From NCBI GenBank assembly GCA_025054615.1, contig JANWZO010000010.1, positions 1 through 64,000 of the forward strand: 64,000 nt of DNA, in the 5' to 3' direction. The translations under genes and the position numbers were made by a program. The notes under the pieces were generated by a model. The model had not been told where the DNA came from, did no database searches, and worked only from the letters and a program-made list of their open reading frames with translations. The DNA comes from Kiritimatiellia bacterium. GTDB taxonomy: Bacteria; Verrucomicrobiota; Kiritimatiellia; CAIVKH01. Shown here one piece after another: positions 1-11,018 of the stretch (position 1 is its first letter; the number at the start of each line of letters is the position of its first letter).

Positions 1-37
1 ACACTTTCGCCGCCGACCGGGGCCTCTTCTGTTCTGT

Positions 38-58
38 GGGGGGGCGCGCGCGCCCCCC
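38..58. repeat. Perfect GC palindrome G6(CG)4C6
   Basis: Positions 39-58 read six G, four CG, six C, a perfect 20-base self-complementary sequence, preceded by one more G. It lies just before the GTG that opens the first gene. It could form a very stable hairpin, but a homopolymer-flanked CG run at a contig edge is also a common place for base-calling or assembly error, which would shift the frame of the first gene. Confidence 0.6.
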
Positions 59-64
59 GCCGCA

Positions 65-1915
65 GTGTCCTGGTTCTCAGCTGAGCGGATCTTTTTGCGC
101 CAGTTCATCACCAGCGACGAAGCCAGTTACGTTTTTCAGGCGAATAACTTCCTCGACGGGGTGATCGCCCGGCCGCCCCCACCCTTCCCCGACGCCTTCC
201 TGCACGGCATGATCGTGATCCATCACGAGGCGGGCTGGTTTTCCAGATATCCGCCGGGCCATCCATTATGGCTAATACCCGGGCTTTGGCTGGGTGATGT
301 TCGCGTTTCCGCGGCCCTTGCCGCAGCGGTCGCCATGTGGTTCCTGTGCGCGGCGGCAACGACGCTGAATATCTCGCAGGCTCTGATCGCGTTGCCCCTG
401 TTGTTATCCCCCTGGTTCATTTTCATGTACGGCACCTTGTTGAGCCATACCAGTGGACTGGCAGCGACGGCTCTGCTGTGTTGGGCGTATATCCGCGGGC
501 AACAGCGCAAATCAATCGTCCTGCTAGGATCGGCAGGCTTGGCGTGGAGCTTTTTGTTTTTGAATCGCACCTACACGGCTGCGTGGATGGCCGTACCATT
601 TGGGCTCGATGCCCTCATCGAATGGCTGAGGCACCGATCTAGGGATGCCCTCGCCAGGGCGGTTGTCTTCGCCGGAGCGGCGGCAATCGGTCCCGCGCTC
701 TACCTGATTTACAACGGCCTCGCGACCGGCGACCCCCTAACGCCCACGTATTTGTTTTATGACCCGGACGAGGCACCCGGATTCGGGCCCAGACGGATGG
801 AGGGGGAATGGTTGATCCACACGCCGGAACGCGGCTGGAGAATATTTATCGAAAATGCAAAGCTGTTGAACAGATGGTGGCTCGGCTTCGAAGGCTCTCT
901 GGCCCTCGCGGCTATCCTCGCGGTCTTTGGGTGGTCGCGCAGATGGTCACCCACGCTCCTTTGTGCCACCCTCGCGGTGTGGCTCGGCTACATCGCGTTT
1001 TGGTACCCTGGCGCTCCCGAAGCCGGAGGGCCGGTATACTGGTTTGAAACGCTGGCCCCTCTCTCGCTCGTTGCCGGGATGGGCTTTCAACGCCTGTGGA
1101 ACGGCCTCAACCTTCGGCCTGCGCTCCGTATCGCCGCCGCTTCGCTGATGGGCGTGACATTGGCGGTCAACTCGCTATCCTTCGTCCGCCGCGAGGCGGA
1201 GGCGCGCGCACCGGCGCAACAGGCACGTAGGGAACTGGAATCGACATTAGCCGGACTGCCCCGCCGCTCGCTGGTTCTCCTTGAGAATTTCGTTTTTCCT
1301 CCGTTCCACGAGCTCGCGTTCAATCCGAAAGGCCTTGAAAGCGAGCCAATCCGTGCGCTTAGCCAACGCGCCGAAAATAGCGTTCTGCAGCGCATATTCC
1401 GGGATCGGCCCGCCTTTTTGATTCGAGGAGATCACCCTTTGAAAGTCATCCCCCTTGACCCACCTGACTTTCTAGTTCTGTCGAAAGAGGCAAAGAAATT
1501 TTACAGCCAAACAGGTACAGATCTGGCGTTAGGAACTTCAGAAGTCGCTCGTGTCGCGCGCGAGGGTCAGGATCGAGAGGGCTGGATTTGCTTCGGTTCA
1601 GTCTTCCAAGTGCCTGCCGGCCGTTATCGGCTGATTTGGACCGGAGAATGCCGAGATGTTCCTTCGTCGGACCCCATTTTATTCGAATGGTTTGAAGTCG
1701 GCTCGGCCGAAAGCCTTGTTCGTCAAGCTGTCAGTGGAAACATCTCGCCGGTGTTGTCCGAAGCCGTCATCGAATTGACGAACCTGGTCAGTCAGCTCTC
1801 CCCATGCGTTACCTACGGGGGCAAGGGATTCCTGGCTCTCCGCGAGGTCCGGCTCGAAGAAATCCGGCCTTCCGACGCCGATACCGCCGCGCCCGCCAGT
1901 TCATCGGATGGCTAG
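65..1915 (+). CDS. GT39/ArnT-like integral membrane glycosyltransferase, probably 5'-partial
   Basis: A polytopic membrane protein of about 616 residues from the GTG at 65. The reading frame stays open to base 2, so the true start may lie left of the window, and the GC palindrome at 39-58 makes the upstream frame uncertain. Near the N-terminus TSDEASY (residues 16-22) has the acidic pair that GT39-type lipid-linked sugar transferases place in the first periplasmic loop. SRYPPGHP follows about 40 residues later, then many hydrophobic segments to about residue 370 and a soluble C-terminal domain. The family moves a sugar from a polyprenyl-phosphate carrier to an envelope acceptor; the substrate cannot be read here. 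Two more proteins of this type lie at 49758-51386 and 57652-59799. Its stop shares the sequence CTAG with the convergent carA stop. Confidence 0.75.
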   Translation: MSWFSAERIFLRQFITSDEASYVFQANNFLDGVIARPPPPFPDAFLHGMIVIHHEAGWFSRYPPGHPLWLIPGLWLGDVRVSAALAAAVAMWFLCAAATTLNISQALIALPLLLSPWFIFMYGTLLSHTSGLAATALLCWAYIRGQQRKSIVLLGSAGLAWSFLFLNRTYTAAWMAVPFGLDALIEWLRHRSRDALARAVVFAGAAAIGPALYLIYNGLATGDPLTPTYLFYDPDEAPGFGPRRMEGEWLIHTPERGWRIFIENAKLLNRWWLGFEGSLALAAILAVFGWSRRWSPTLLCATLAVWLGYIAFWYPGAPEAGGPVYWFETLAPLSLVAGMGFQRLWNGLNLRPALRIAAASLMGVTLAVNSLSFVRREAEARAPAQQARRELESTLAGLPRRSLVLLENFVFPPFHELAFNPKGLESEPIRALSQRAENSVLQRIFRDRPAFLIRGDHPLKVIPLDPPDFLVLSKEAKKFYSQTGTDLALGTSEVARVAREGQDREGWICFGSVFQVPAGRYRLIWTGECRDVPSSDPILFEWFEVGSAESLVRQAVSGNISPVLSEAVIELTNLVSQLSPCVTYGGKGFLALREVRLEEIRPSDADTAAPASSSDG

Positions 1916-2994
1916 GCGGCATCGATCATCTTCACAAACCGTTCGAAGAGATGGGAGGCATCGTTCGGACCCGGCGCGGCCTCGGGATGGTATTGGACAG
2001 AAAAGACGGGCAACCGTTTGTGGCGTTGGCCTTCAGAGGTTCGGTCGTTCAAATTGATATGAGTGGTTTCAATCTCGGGGGGCAAACTTTCGATGTCCAC
2101 GGCGAACCCGTGATTTTGCGAGGTAATATCCACCCGGCCGGTTTCCAACTCCATCACCGGCTGGTTTGCTCCGCGGTGCCCGAACTTGAGCTTGAACGTC
2201 CTGCCGCCAAATGCCAACGCGAGCAGTTGATGACCGAAGCAAATTCCAAAAGTCGGGATCCCCGTCGAAACGATCTTCCGCAATTCCGCGACAACGTGCG
2301 GTACCCCTTCGGGATCACCTGGTCCGTTGGATAAAAAGAATCCATCCGGCTTGATTGCCAGCACGTCCTCCGCCCGGAGCGTGTTGGGAAACACGTGGAG
2401 CCGGCAACCGAGATTCCGAAGAATTCTAAGCTGATTAATCTTGATGCCGCAATCGATCACAGCGACCTTTCGAGATCCGCCTTCCGAACCGGGGAAAACA
2501 TAGGGCGCCTTTGTGCTGACCTCCGTTGCCAGGTCTCTGCCGACAAGGCCCGGCGATTCCTTTGCGCGCCGCACGAGCCGTTGGGGATCAAGGTCCTCCG
2601 TGGAAACCACGCACTTCATTGCGCCGCGCGAACGGATGTGGAGGGTGATCGCCCGGCAATCGACGCGGTCAATGCCGAGTATGCCATGCCCTCGCAGATA
2701 TTCGGGCAAAGTCTGACTCGCGCGCCAGTTGCTCGCCATGCGGCTGCATTCGCCGATGATCAAGCCTCTGGCATGAGGCTTGTAGGATTCGACATCCTCG
2801 GGGTTTACGCCGTAGTTGCCGATCAGTGGATAAGTCAGGGTGACAATCTGTCCGTTGTATGAGGGATCCGTCAAAATCTCCTGATAGCCGGTCATCGACG
2901 TATTGAAAACCAACTCACCCTCCGCCTCCCCAGGACCGGTGAACGAACGGCCCTCGAAAACGGTGCCATCTTCCAGAGCGATCAGCGCTTTCAT
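1912..2994 (-). CDS. carA: Carbamoyl-phosphate synthase small (glutaminase) subunit
   Basis: CarA hydrolyses glutamine and passes ammonia to the large subunit CarB, giving carbamoyl phosphate for pyrimidine and arginine synthesis. The 360-residue product starts MKALIALEDG, has the N-terminal CPSase_sm domain (GYQEILTDPSY) and a class I amidotransferase domain. The nucleophile motif is FGICFGHQ and the catalytic His/Glu pair is in QYHPEAAPGP. The ATG at 2994 is preferred over the TTG at 3003 because it gives the family's usual N-terminus. It is the last gene of a leftward pyrG / zinc-ribbon / carA group. No carB is in the window. Its TAG overlaps the TAG of the convergent membrane protein in one CTAG tetramer. 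Confidence 0.97.
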   Translation of the reverse strand: MKALIALEDGTVFEGRSFTGPGEAEGELVFNTSMTGYQEILTDPSYNGQIVTLTYPLIGNYGVNPEDVESYKPHARGLIIGECSRMASNWRASQTLPEYLRGHGILGIDRVDCRAITLHIRSRGAMKCVVSTEDLDPQRLVRRAKESPGLVGRDLATEVSTKAPYVFPGSEGGSRKVAVIDCGIKINQLRILRNLGCRLHVFPNTLRAEDVLAIKPDGFFLSNGPGDPEGVPHVVAELRKIVSTGIPTFGICFGHQLLALAFGGRTFKLKFGHRGANQPVMELETGRVDITSQNHGFAVDIESLPPEIETTHINLNDRTSEGQRHKRLPVFSVQYHPEAAPGPNDASHLFERFVKMIDAA

Positions 2995-3057
2995 TGCGCG
3001 CAAGAAAAACGGATGCGCCGGCCGATTTCAAGCAGGATGGGAGCCGGGCGGCGAGTA

Positions 3058-3702
3058 TTAGCGGCCGCCAGGGGCTGTGTGATCCTCTTCCGAGAGCAGG
3101 AAGTCGAGGCGCATCGTTTGGCTCTTTTCCTCGGTCCGCCGCGCGCCAATTTGCCGGTAGGCATTCGCGAGCGCAAGCACGCAGGACTCATGATCACCAA
3201 GCTGCACTTTGCTGATCTTGTGCGTCGGCGGAACCAGAAACTGCTGGCGCACCAGATCCGCCTGTCCAGGGATGGTGAAGGGGTGCTTGCATCGGGGGCA
3301 CTGTGTCCTGCGAAAGGCGAGCGAGTCGCGCACCAATAACTTCTGCCCGCAACGCGGACAACTCATTTTAAATTCCGATTCACCGCTTTGACGAGCAATC
3401 ACATAATGTAGCGTTGATTGGAATGATGGCGGCAGGGAGCGGACGAGCGCCCGAGCAACATTGAGTGTCTCTTCATCCACAAATCGGAGCAGGAGCAATG
3501 TCAAATTGGCGTTTTTGACGCGACTCACAATATTTTCGATCGGACCCGTCGCCGCGAGTTCGATCAGGACTTCGGCAATTCCGCTGATCTCGACCTTCCC
3601 TGACCGCGCTCCGGGACCGCAAACCGTACTAATATATTGTTCCGCGACTTCCACCTGCGGGGAATAGACCACGGCGCTAATCGCATTCGCAGGAACGCTC
3701 AT
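3058..3702 (-). CDS. Uncharacterised protein with a C4 zinc ribbon
   Basis: A soluble 214-residue protein I cannot assign to a characterised family. The N-terminal half (about 1-110) looks globular and lacks TM segments. In the middle, CPRCGQKLLV and, about ten residues later, CPRCKHPF form a four-cysteine zinc ribbon resembling the MJ0042-type ribbons found at the ends of bacterial regulators. The C-terminus is charged and rich in E, R and S. The ATG at 3702 is chosen because GGAGG lies six bases upstream; an in-frame TTG at 3708 overlaps that site. It sits between pyrG and carA, 63 bases before carA, so it is probably co-transcribed with pyrimidine genes, which does not prove a role in that pathway. 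Confidence 0.75.
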   Translation of the reverse strand: MSVPANAISAVVYSPQVEVAEQYISTVCGPGARSGKVEISGIAEVLIELAATGPIENIVSRVKNANLTLLLLRFVDEETLNVARALVRSLPPSFQSTLHYVIARQSGESEFKMSCPRCGQKLLVRDSLAFRRTQCPRCKHPFTIPGQADLVRQQFLVPPTHKISKVQLGDHESCVLALANAYRQIGARRTEEKSQTMRLDFLLSEEDHTAPGGR

Positions 3703-3825
3703 CCTCAACCTCCTCGAAGGGGTCTTGATCTACAAGTGTGAACCTTATCAGCACTACAGCCGGGCCACAAGGCTTTTGCGAGACGAAGACGTCCGCTGAC
3801 ATCTCGTAGAAATCGGACGCCCGAT

Positions 3826-5568
<1,743 letters not shown>

Positions 5569-5633
5569 TCAGACTCGACCCCTGTGAAGAAGCCGTCATC
5601 GGCAAAAACGCCTGTGAATGATATGGATGTAAC

Positions 5634-6278
5634 ATGCAACCCCGAATTCCCAGCGTTCGCGTGATCCCTGACGACTGGATCCATCCTCTCCCCCTTCCGG
5701 CCTGGTTCCCACGTCGGCAGCCCATCGAGGTGGACCTAGGTTGCGGGAAGGGACGATTCCTCCTCGCGAGGGCGGCCAAGCATCCGGAAACCAATTTTCT
5801 CGGCATCGACCGCATGCTCCGCAGAATACGAAAAATTGACAACAAGGCGCGCCGACTTGGCCTGGATAACATCCGATTGCTCCGGGTGGAGGGCTATTAT
5901 GCCGTCGCCTATTTGATGCCCCCGGATTCGATTCAAACCTATTACATTTTCTTTCCCGATCCATGGCCCAAAAAGAGGCATCACGAAAATCGGCTTTTCA
6001 GTCCGCGATTCATAGACGCGCTCTATCGGACGCTTGTCGATGGTGGAGCGGTCCATGTCGCAACAGACCATGGAGACTACTTCGAACAGATCTTCGCCCT
6101 TCTCGGTGGAGATCCGAGGTTCCGGAGGATTGAGCCTTTCGTGCCCGCCCCTGATGAACAGACGGATTTTGAACTTTGGTACGCCAGCCGAACCATCATT
6201 CACCGGCTGTCGGTCCAAAAGCTGGGCGGCAACCTCTCGAATTCGGCATCGACCCAAAATCCTGTCCGGGCCTCTTGA
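5634..6278 (+). CDS. trmB: tRNA (guanine-N7)-methyltransferase
   Basis: TrmB uses S-adenosylmethionine to make m7G46 in the variable loop of tRNAs. The 214-residue protein has the SAM motif VDLGCGKGRF (33-42), GIDR at the end of strand 2 (57-60), and the family signature FFPDPWPKKRHH (107-117), which positions the target guanine and cofactor. The C-terminal TDFE...Y motif is also present. The ATG at 5634 has no clear Shine-Dalgarno sequence. It is transcribed away from pyrG and converges on the MFS gene, so it is likely monocistronic. The last 25 or so residues look unconserved. Confidence 0.95.
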   Translation: MQPRIPSVRVIPDDWIHPLPLPAWFPRRQPIEVDLGCGKGRFLLARAAKHPETNFLGIDRMLRRIRKIDNKARRLGLDNIRLLRVEGYYAVAYLMPPDSIQTYYIFFPDPWPKKRHHENRLFSPRFIDALYRTLVDGGAVHVATDHGDYFEQIFALLGGDPRFRRIEPFVPAPDEQTDFELWYASRTIIHRLSVQKLGGNLSNSASTQNPVRAS

Positions 6279-6331
6279 TTGGCACGTTGATAGAAGCGCT
6301 CAAGGGGCAAGCGAGCAGATCTCGAACCGTT

Positions 6332-7720
6332 CTAAGCGGCTCCCGTGCGGCTTTGCAGAACCAAGCTCATGCCCCGCTGCGTGTATTCGCGCAAGAGCTG
6401 CATCAGCGAACGTCCCGGGCTGTCGGGGACTTGTTTCAGCAGAAACCACGCAGACCCGCGAAGAAAAATCGCGAGCAAAAACAGATTGTGGAAGGCGGTC
6501 CACTCGAAAGAGCCGATGGTATAGGTCAGCCGCCCTAAAGACTCGAATAAAAGACCCGAAAGCAGCGCAGCGAAAAAGCCTGTGGCGCCGGTGGCCGCGC
6601 CGAGAACAGCCAGATACATCATCCGAGCGCGAGCCGGAGCCGTCACAAGGCTCATGTTGAAGGCCGCCGTATTAAATCCACCCCACCCCACCCCATCCAC
6701 CACGGCGCTGAGCCAAATGAACGGCAGGAAATCGGGCGCCGAGAGAATCCAGCACAACGGCAAGACAATTCCGACGATTAGGGATGTGATCTTCAAAACC
6801 GTTTTGTGTCCGACCTGGTCGGCGACACGACCCCAGAGAGGGGCCGCGATCAACGTAACAATCGCCACAATCGCACTCCACATCGCAACCTGAGTGAATG
6901 ACATCCGCAAGGGACCCAAAAAATAGGGAAAAACGAACGGAGAGCTGACCATCACTGCCGCATTCCAATACATGGAAAAAAGCACAAACCGCAGAAAAAC
7001 CTTGTTCCGAAGCGGCTCCCGCACCGACTCGGAAAATGATTTCAACGTAACCGACCGCGGCGGGTCAACCTGTTGGGCGTACAGCACGATTCCGACAACC
7101 GCGAAGATCAGTGCGATCGCCATGATGAACTGAAATCCGTCCGGAGATCGCGCCCGATCCAGATAGTAACCTGCCGACAGAGCCGCGGCGGTTGATACGA
7201 CGGACATAATCCCATTCCTCAAACCAAAATAACGACCGCGCTCCTCCGACAGGACCGTGTCTCCCATCAGAGAGACCCAGGCCGGACCTGTACCCACCTG
7301 TAGCAAACCCGAAATGGCGATCAGTCCAATCAGGACCTGCGCGGGACGAGAAAAATCCATCCACGGAAGAAACACGGCCACGGCCCACATCCCGCGACCA
7401 AAGGCGGTCATGGTTTGAATGTATAGGATTCGATTTCGTACCCGCGCCGCCCACCACGTCACGAGCGGACCAAACACTTGAATCAAAAACGGCATGCTGG
7501 CGGCCGCGGCGATCTCTAACGGGGTTGCGCCGAGAGCGAGTAGATAGCCGGTCAGGACGGACCCGCTCGTCCATGTCATAAAGACCATCGTGAAAGCGCC
7601 CTCGACAATCGACGCTCGCAAGGAACGCCGTCGAAGAGCCAGAAAATCGGGCCGCGAAAGCGGTAAGGGAACCGGCGCGGACTGCTCAGACCCGCGAGCC
7701 TCTTCTATAAAAACTTTCAT
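6332..7720 (-). CDS. MFS transporter
   Basis: A 462-residue integral membrane protein with about 12 hydrophobic segments and short loops, as expected for the major facilitator superfamily. RVADQVGHKTVLK matches the basic loop between TM helices in MFS proteins, and a longer cytoplasmic loop lies mid-protein (around VDPPRSVTLKSF). Nothing in the sequence fixes the substrate or direction. Its ATG overlaps the uvrC stop (ATGA at 7717-7720), so translation is probably coupled to uvrC, although a functional link to DNA repair is not implied. Confidence 0.88.
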   Translation of the reverse strand: MKVFIEEARGSEQSAPVPLPLSRPDFLALRRRSLRASIVEGAFTMVFMTWTSGSVLTGYLLALGATPLEIAAAASMPFLIQVFGPLVTWWAARVRNRILYIQTMTAFGRGMWAVAVFLPWMDFSRPAQVLIGLIAISGLLQVGTGPAWVSLMGDTVLSEERGRYFGLRNGIMSVVSTAAALSAGYYLDRARSPDGFQFIMAIALIFAVVGIVLYAQQVDPPRSVTLKSFSESVREPLRNKVFLRFVLFSMYWNAAVMVSSPFVFPYFLGPLRMSFTQVAMWSAIVAIVTLIAAPLWGRVADQVGHKTVLKITSLIVGIVLPLCWILSAPDFLPFIWLSAVVDGVGWGGFNTAAFNMSLVTAPARARMMYLAVLGAATGATGFFAALLSGLLFESLGRLTYTIGSFEWTAFHNLFLLAIFLRGSAWFLLKQVPDSPGRSLMQLLREYTQRGMSLVLQSRTGAA

Positions 7721-9222
7721 GACGGGGCCGGGGAATCCACGGAGTGCGCCAGACGCCGATTCAACACATCCTTGATGACGCGGGCCAGTTGGGGTCCGAT
7801 CCCTGGGAGCGCGGCGATGTCCGACTCGCTCGCCCTCGCCAGGCGCGTCACAGAACCGAAATGCTTTAGCAGCAATTCCTTGCGTTTCTCGCCTACCCCT
7901 TCGATCTCGTCCAGGAGGGAATCCCGGATTCGCCGCGCCCTGACGCGTCGATGATAGTCCAACGCAAAACGGTGCGCTTCATCCCGAATCTGCTGGAGCA
8001 CGCGCAATCCCATGGAGTTGCGCGGAAGCCGAACGGGCCCGGCGGAGAGTGCGGGATCCACGTGAAGCTCCTCGAAACGCTTCGCCAGGCCTGCCGTCGG
8101 CACGTGGCCTAGTCCCAACGCTGCCAATTCAGCGCGGGCCGCATTCAACTGGGTCACGCCGCCGTCGACCAAGATCAGGTCCGGCAACGCAAGGCCCTCC
8201 TGGCAAACGCGTGTATACCTGCGGCGGATCACTTCCGCCATCATCGCCGGGTCGTCGATGCCCAAAACGGTTTTGATTCGGAAGCGGCGGTATCGATTTC
8301 GGGCCGGAATCCCGTCCACGGCAACCACCATGCTGCCGACTGCATAAGTGCCGGAGATGTTCGAAATGTCAAAACATTCGATGACGCGGGGCGGAGCATT
8401 GAGGTTCAGCGCAATCCGCAAATCCTGCAGGCCGGCTTTGGCGTCCTCGGGCTTCAAATGGAGCTGGCCTGTGCCCCGGGCGCGCTCCCGTATCGCTCGC
8501 CGCAGCAAAAGCAACGTGTCGCGAAGCGCGGCCGCCTCCTCGTAATCCATGCGCTCAGCGGCGTCCCGCATTTGGGCTTCCAACTCACCCAGGAGTTCCG
8601 GTCGCTCGCCTCGCAAAAAAGAAATCGCCTCCATGACACGCCGCCGATACTCCTCCGCGGACACCGCCCCGATGCAGGGCGCGCTGCAAAAACGAACGAT
8701 ATCTGCATGGCAATGTTTGTGGTCGTCGGGGCCAGGGATCCGGGGACGGCACTCGCGGATTCCGAATCGGCGCTGCACGAAGTCCAGCGCGGTACGAGCA
8801 GCCCGAGAGCTGGCGTAAGGTCCGAAATAGAGGGCGCCGTCCCTGCGGTCAATTCGGCAAAGCTCGAACCGCGGCCAGGGATCATCCAAATGGATCCTCA
8901 AGAGCAGAAAACGCTTGTCATCCCGGAAGTAGACGTTGTACCGCGGACGGTACTCCTTGATCATCCGCCCCTCGGTGAGGATCGCCTCGGCCTCGGATCG
9001 GACGGGGATGACATCGAAGTCCGCAATTCCACGAATAAGGCCCCTCAGTTTGGGGTCTGCGCTGCGCAGGGTGGCTCGCTGAAAGTAGTGGCGCACCCGG
9101 TTGCGAAGGGATGACGCCTTTCCGACATAGATGATTTGCCCGTGCTTGTCCCGCATGATGTAGACGCCGGGCTGGTCCGGTAGTGTCTGAAGCTTCTGCT
9201 TGATGGCGTCGGGCAACTCCAT
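7717..9222 (-). CDS. uvrC: Excinuclease ABC subunit C
   Basis: UvrC makes both incisions around lesions recognised by UvrA and UvrB in nucleotide excision repair. At 501 residues it is shorter than E. coli UvrC (610) but has the needed parts in order: an N-terminal GIY-YIG nuclease (PGVYIMRD, then IIYVGKASSLRNR), a UVR helix pair (ERMDYEEAAALRD) that binds UvrB, the RNase H-like 3' of centre domain (IECFDISNISG, DLILVDGG), and two C-terminal helix-hairpin-helix motifs (EGVGEKR and PGIGPQL). The ATG at 9222 has AGGG about eight bases upstream. The gene is followed directly by the MFS gene with a four-base overlap. Confidence 0.96.
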   Translation of the reverse strand: MELPDAIKQKLQTLPDQPGVYIMRDKHGQIIYVGKASSLRNRVRHYFQRATLRSADPKLRGLIRGIADFDVIPVRSEAEAILTEGRMIKEYRPRYNVYFRDDKRFLLLRIHLDDPWPRFELCRIDRRDGALYFGPYASSRAARTALDFVQRRFGIRECRPRIPGPDDHKHCHADIVRFCSAPCIGAVSAEEYRRRVMEAISFLRGERPELLGELEAQMRDAAERMDYEEAAALRDTLLLLRRAIRERARGTGQLHLKPEDAKAGLQDLRIALNLNAPPRVIECFDISNISGTYAVGSMVVAVDGIPARNRYRRFRIKTVLGIDDPAMMAEVIRRRYTRVCQEGLALPDLILVDGGVTQLNAARAELAALGLGHVPTAGLAKRFEELHVDPALSAGPVRLPRNSMGLRVLQQIRDEAHRFALDYHRRVRARRIRDSLLDEIEGVGEKRKELLLKHFGSVTRLARASESDIAALPGIGPQLARVIKDVLNRRLAHSVDSPAPS

Positions 9223-9296
9223 GTGTCTACCCTACCAAATCCGCCGCCGCATGACGCAAGGTTCCCTACTGGTACCGCGTTGCACATTTTTTTCTT

Positions 9297-9325
9297 TTGC
9301 ATGCCCCATCGGTCGTTAGTAATAC
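9297..9325 (+). promoter_or_regulatory. Weak candidate promoter for glnS
   Basis: TTGCAT at 9297-9302 and TAATAC at 9320-9325 are separated by 17 bases and end 18 bases before the glnS ATG. The match to sigma-70 hexamers is only partial, so this is a guess from position and spacing. Confidence 0.25.
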
Positions 9326-9343
9326 AGGCCGATTTGTGCCGCC

Positions 9344-11011
9344 ATGAATTTTGAAAACACATCCGCTCCTCCCAAGCCCGCGCATTTCATCCGCGAAATT
9401 ATTGCGCGGGACGTGGCGATGGGCAACCAGGGCAGCCCGGTGGTCACCCGGTTCCCCCCCGAGCCCAATGGCTACCTCCACATCGGTCATGCCAAAGCCA
9501 TCTGCCTCGATTTTGGCATGGCGAAGGAATTCGGTGGCCGTTGCCATTTGCGGATGGACGACACCAACCCGACCAAGGAATCGATGGAATACGTCGAAAG
9601 CATCAAGACGGATGTCCGCTGGCTTGGCTGGGATTGGGGCGAGCATTTTTACTACTCCGCCCACTATTTCGAGCGGATGTACGAGGTCGCCTGTAAACTG
9701 ATCCTCCGCGGCAAGGCCTACGTCTGCGAGCTTTCCCAGGAAGAGTGGAAAGAATACCGTGGGGTGCCGACGAGGCCCGGTAAGGAGAGCCCTTTCCGCA
9801 ACCGCCCGCCGGAAGAGAGCCTGGCGCTTTTCCAGAGGATGCGCGCCGGTGAATTTCCTGATGGATCGCTCTGCCTCCGCGCCAAAATCGATATGGCCTC
9901 GCCGAATCTGCACATGCGAGACCCGGTCATTTATCGAATCCTTCGCGAACCTCATTACCTGACGGGAACCCAATGGTGCATTTACCCCACCTATGATTTT
10001 GCGCATCCCCTTGAAGACGCATTTGAGGGCGTAACCCATTCTCTCTGCACCCTTGAATTCGAGGTGCACCGGCCTCTTTACGACTGGGTCATCGATCAGC
10101 TCGAAGACCTGCGGGTGCGTCCGAAACAGATCGAGTTCGCGCGGCTCAACCTGTCCTACACGGTCATGAGCAAGCGCAAGTTGCTCGAATTGGTCCAGAG
10201 CGGCAAGGTCAGCGGGTGGGATGACCCTCGAATGCCGACCCTCTGCGGACTCCGGCGCCGCGGCGTGCCGCCCGAGGCCATCCGCGCCTTCCTCGAGGAA
10301 ATCGGTATCACCAAATACGAGAGTCTCACCGATATCGCCTTGTTCGAACACTTTATCCGGGAATCATTGAACAAGACAGCGCTGCGCCGGATGGCCGTAT
10401 TTGATCCTCTGCTTGTCGAAATTGAAAATGCGAGAGAGATCCCGGCTTCTGTAGAAGGCGCAAACAATCCCGAAGACCCCTCCGCAGGCACCCGTCGCAT
10501 CCCATTTGCCCCCCGGCTATGGATCGAGCGCGAAGACTTCATGGAAAATCCGCCCGCCAAATATTTCCGACTCTCGCCGGGGAACTCGGTGCGCCTTCGA
10601 TATGCGGGCTTTCTAACCTGCACCGGCGTCCGAAAATCGCAAGACGGTCAGGTGGAATCGCTCGTCTGCCGCTGGAGCCCGCCAAGCGCGGATCTGAAAG
10701 TCAAGGCGACCATCCACTGGGTGCCGGAATCCGCCCCGTCGTGCGAGGTCCGGCTGTACGACCGGCTGTTTACGGTCGAGGAGCCCGACGCCGACGAGAC
10801 AAAAAATTTCATGGAATTCCTGAACCCGGACTCCCTTCGCGTTGCGTCCGCCCGTGTCGAACCGGCGCTGCTCGACGCAGGGGCGGGAGATCGATTCCAA
10901 TTCGAGCGAATCGGTTACTTCACAGCGGACATTGTGGATTCAAAACCGGGCGCCCCGGTCTTCAACCGGACAGTTACACTAAAGGACACCTGGGCGAAAA
11001 TCGCGAAATAA
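9344..11011 (+). CDS. glnS: Glutaminyl-tRNA synthetase
   Basis: GlnS charges tRNA-Gln with glutamine in the cytoplasm. The 555-residue length is the same as in E. coli. Class I signatures are PPEPNGYLHIGHAK (HIGH motif) and VMSKRKL (KMSKS-like loop). RMDDTNPTKE and GWDDPRMPTLCGLRRRG are diagnostic for the GlnRS/GluRS family, and TGTQWCIYPTYDFAHP favours Gln over Glu specificity. The C-terminal beta-barrel anticodon domain is complete. There is no obvious ribosome binding site before the ATG. Having a GlnS means the cell need not rely only on the GatCAB transamidation route. Confidence 0.97.
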   Translation: MNFENTSAPPKPAHFIREIIARDVAMGNQGSPVVTRFPPEPNGYLHIGHAKAICLDFGMAKEFGGRCHLRMDDTNPTKESMEYVESIKTDVRWLGWDWGEHFYYSAHYFERMYEVACKLILRGKAYVCELSQEEWKEYRGVPTRPGKESPFRNRPPEESLALFQRMRAGEFPDGSLCLRAKIDMASPNLHMRDPVIYRILREPHYLTGTQWCIYPTYDFAHPLEDAFEGVTHSLCTLEFEVHRPLYDWVIDQLEDLRVRPKQIEFARLNLSYTVMSKRKLLELVQSGKVSGWDDPRMPTLCGLRRRGVPPEAIRAFLEEIGITKYESLTDIALFEHFIRESLNKTALRRMAVFDPLLVEIENAREIPASVEGANNPEDPSAGTRRIPFAPRLWIEREDFMENPPAKYFRLSPGNSVRLRYAGFLTCTGVRKSQDGQVESLVCRWSPPSADLKVKATIHWVPESAPSCEVRLYDRLFTVEEPDADETKNFMEFLNPDSLRVASARVEPALLDAGAGDRFQFERIGYFTADIVDSKPGAPVFNRTVTLKDTWAKIAK

Positions 11012-11018
11012 CCGCGGA

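Noticed and set aside
9266-10351. Long open frame (361 codons) antisense to glnS
   Set aside because: It mirrors the codon pattern of the GC-rich synthetase gene, has no recognisable domain and lies within a certain gene on the other strand.
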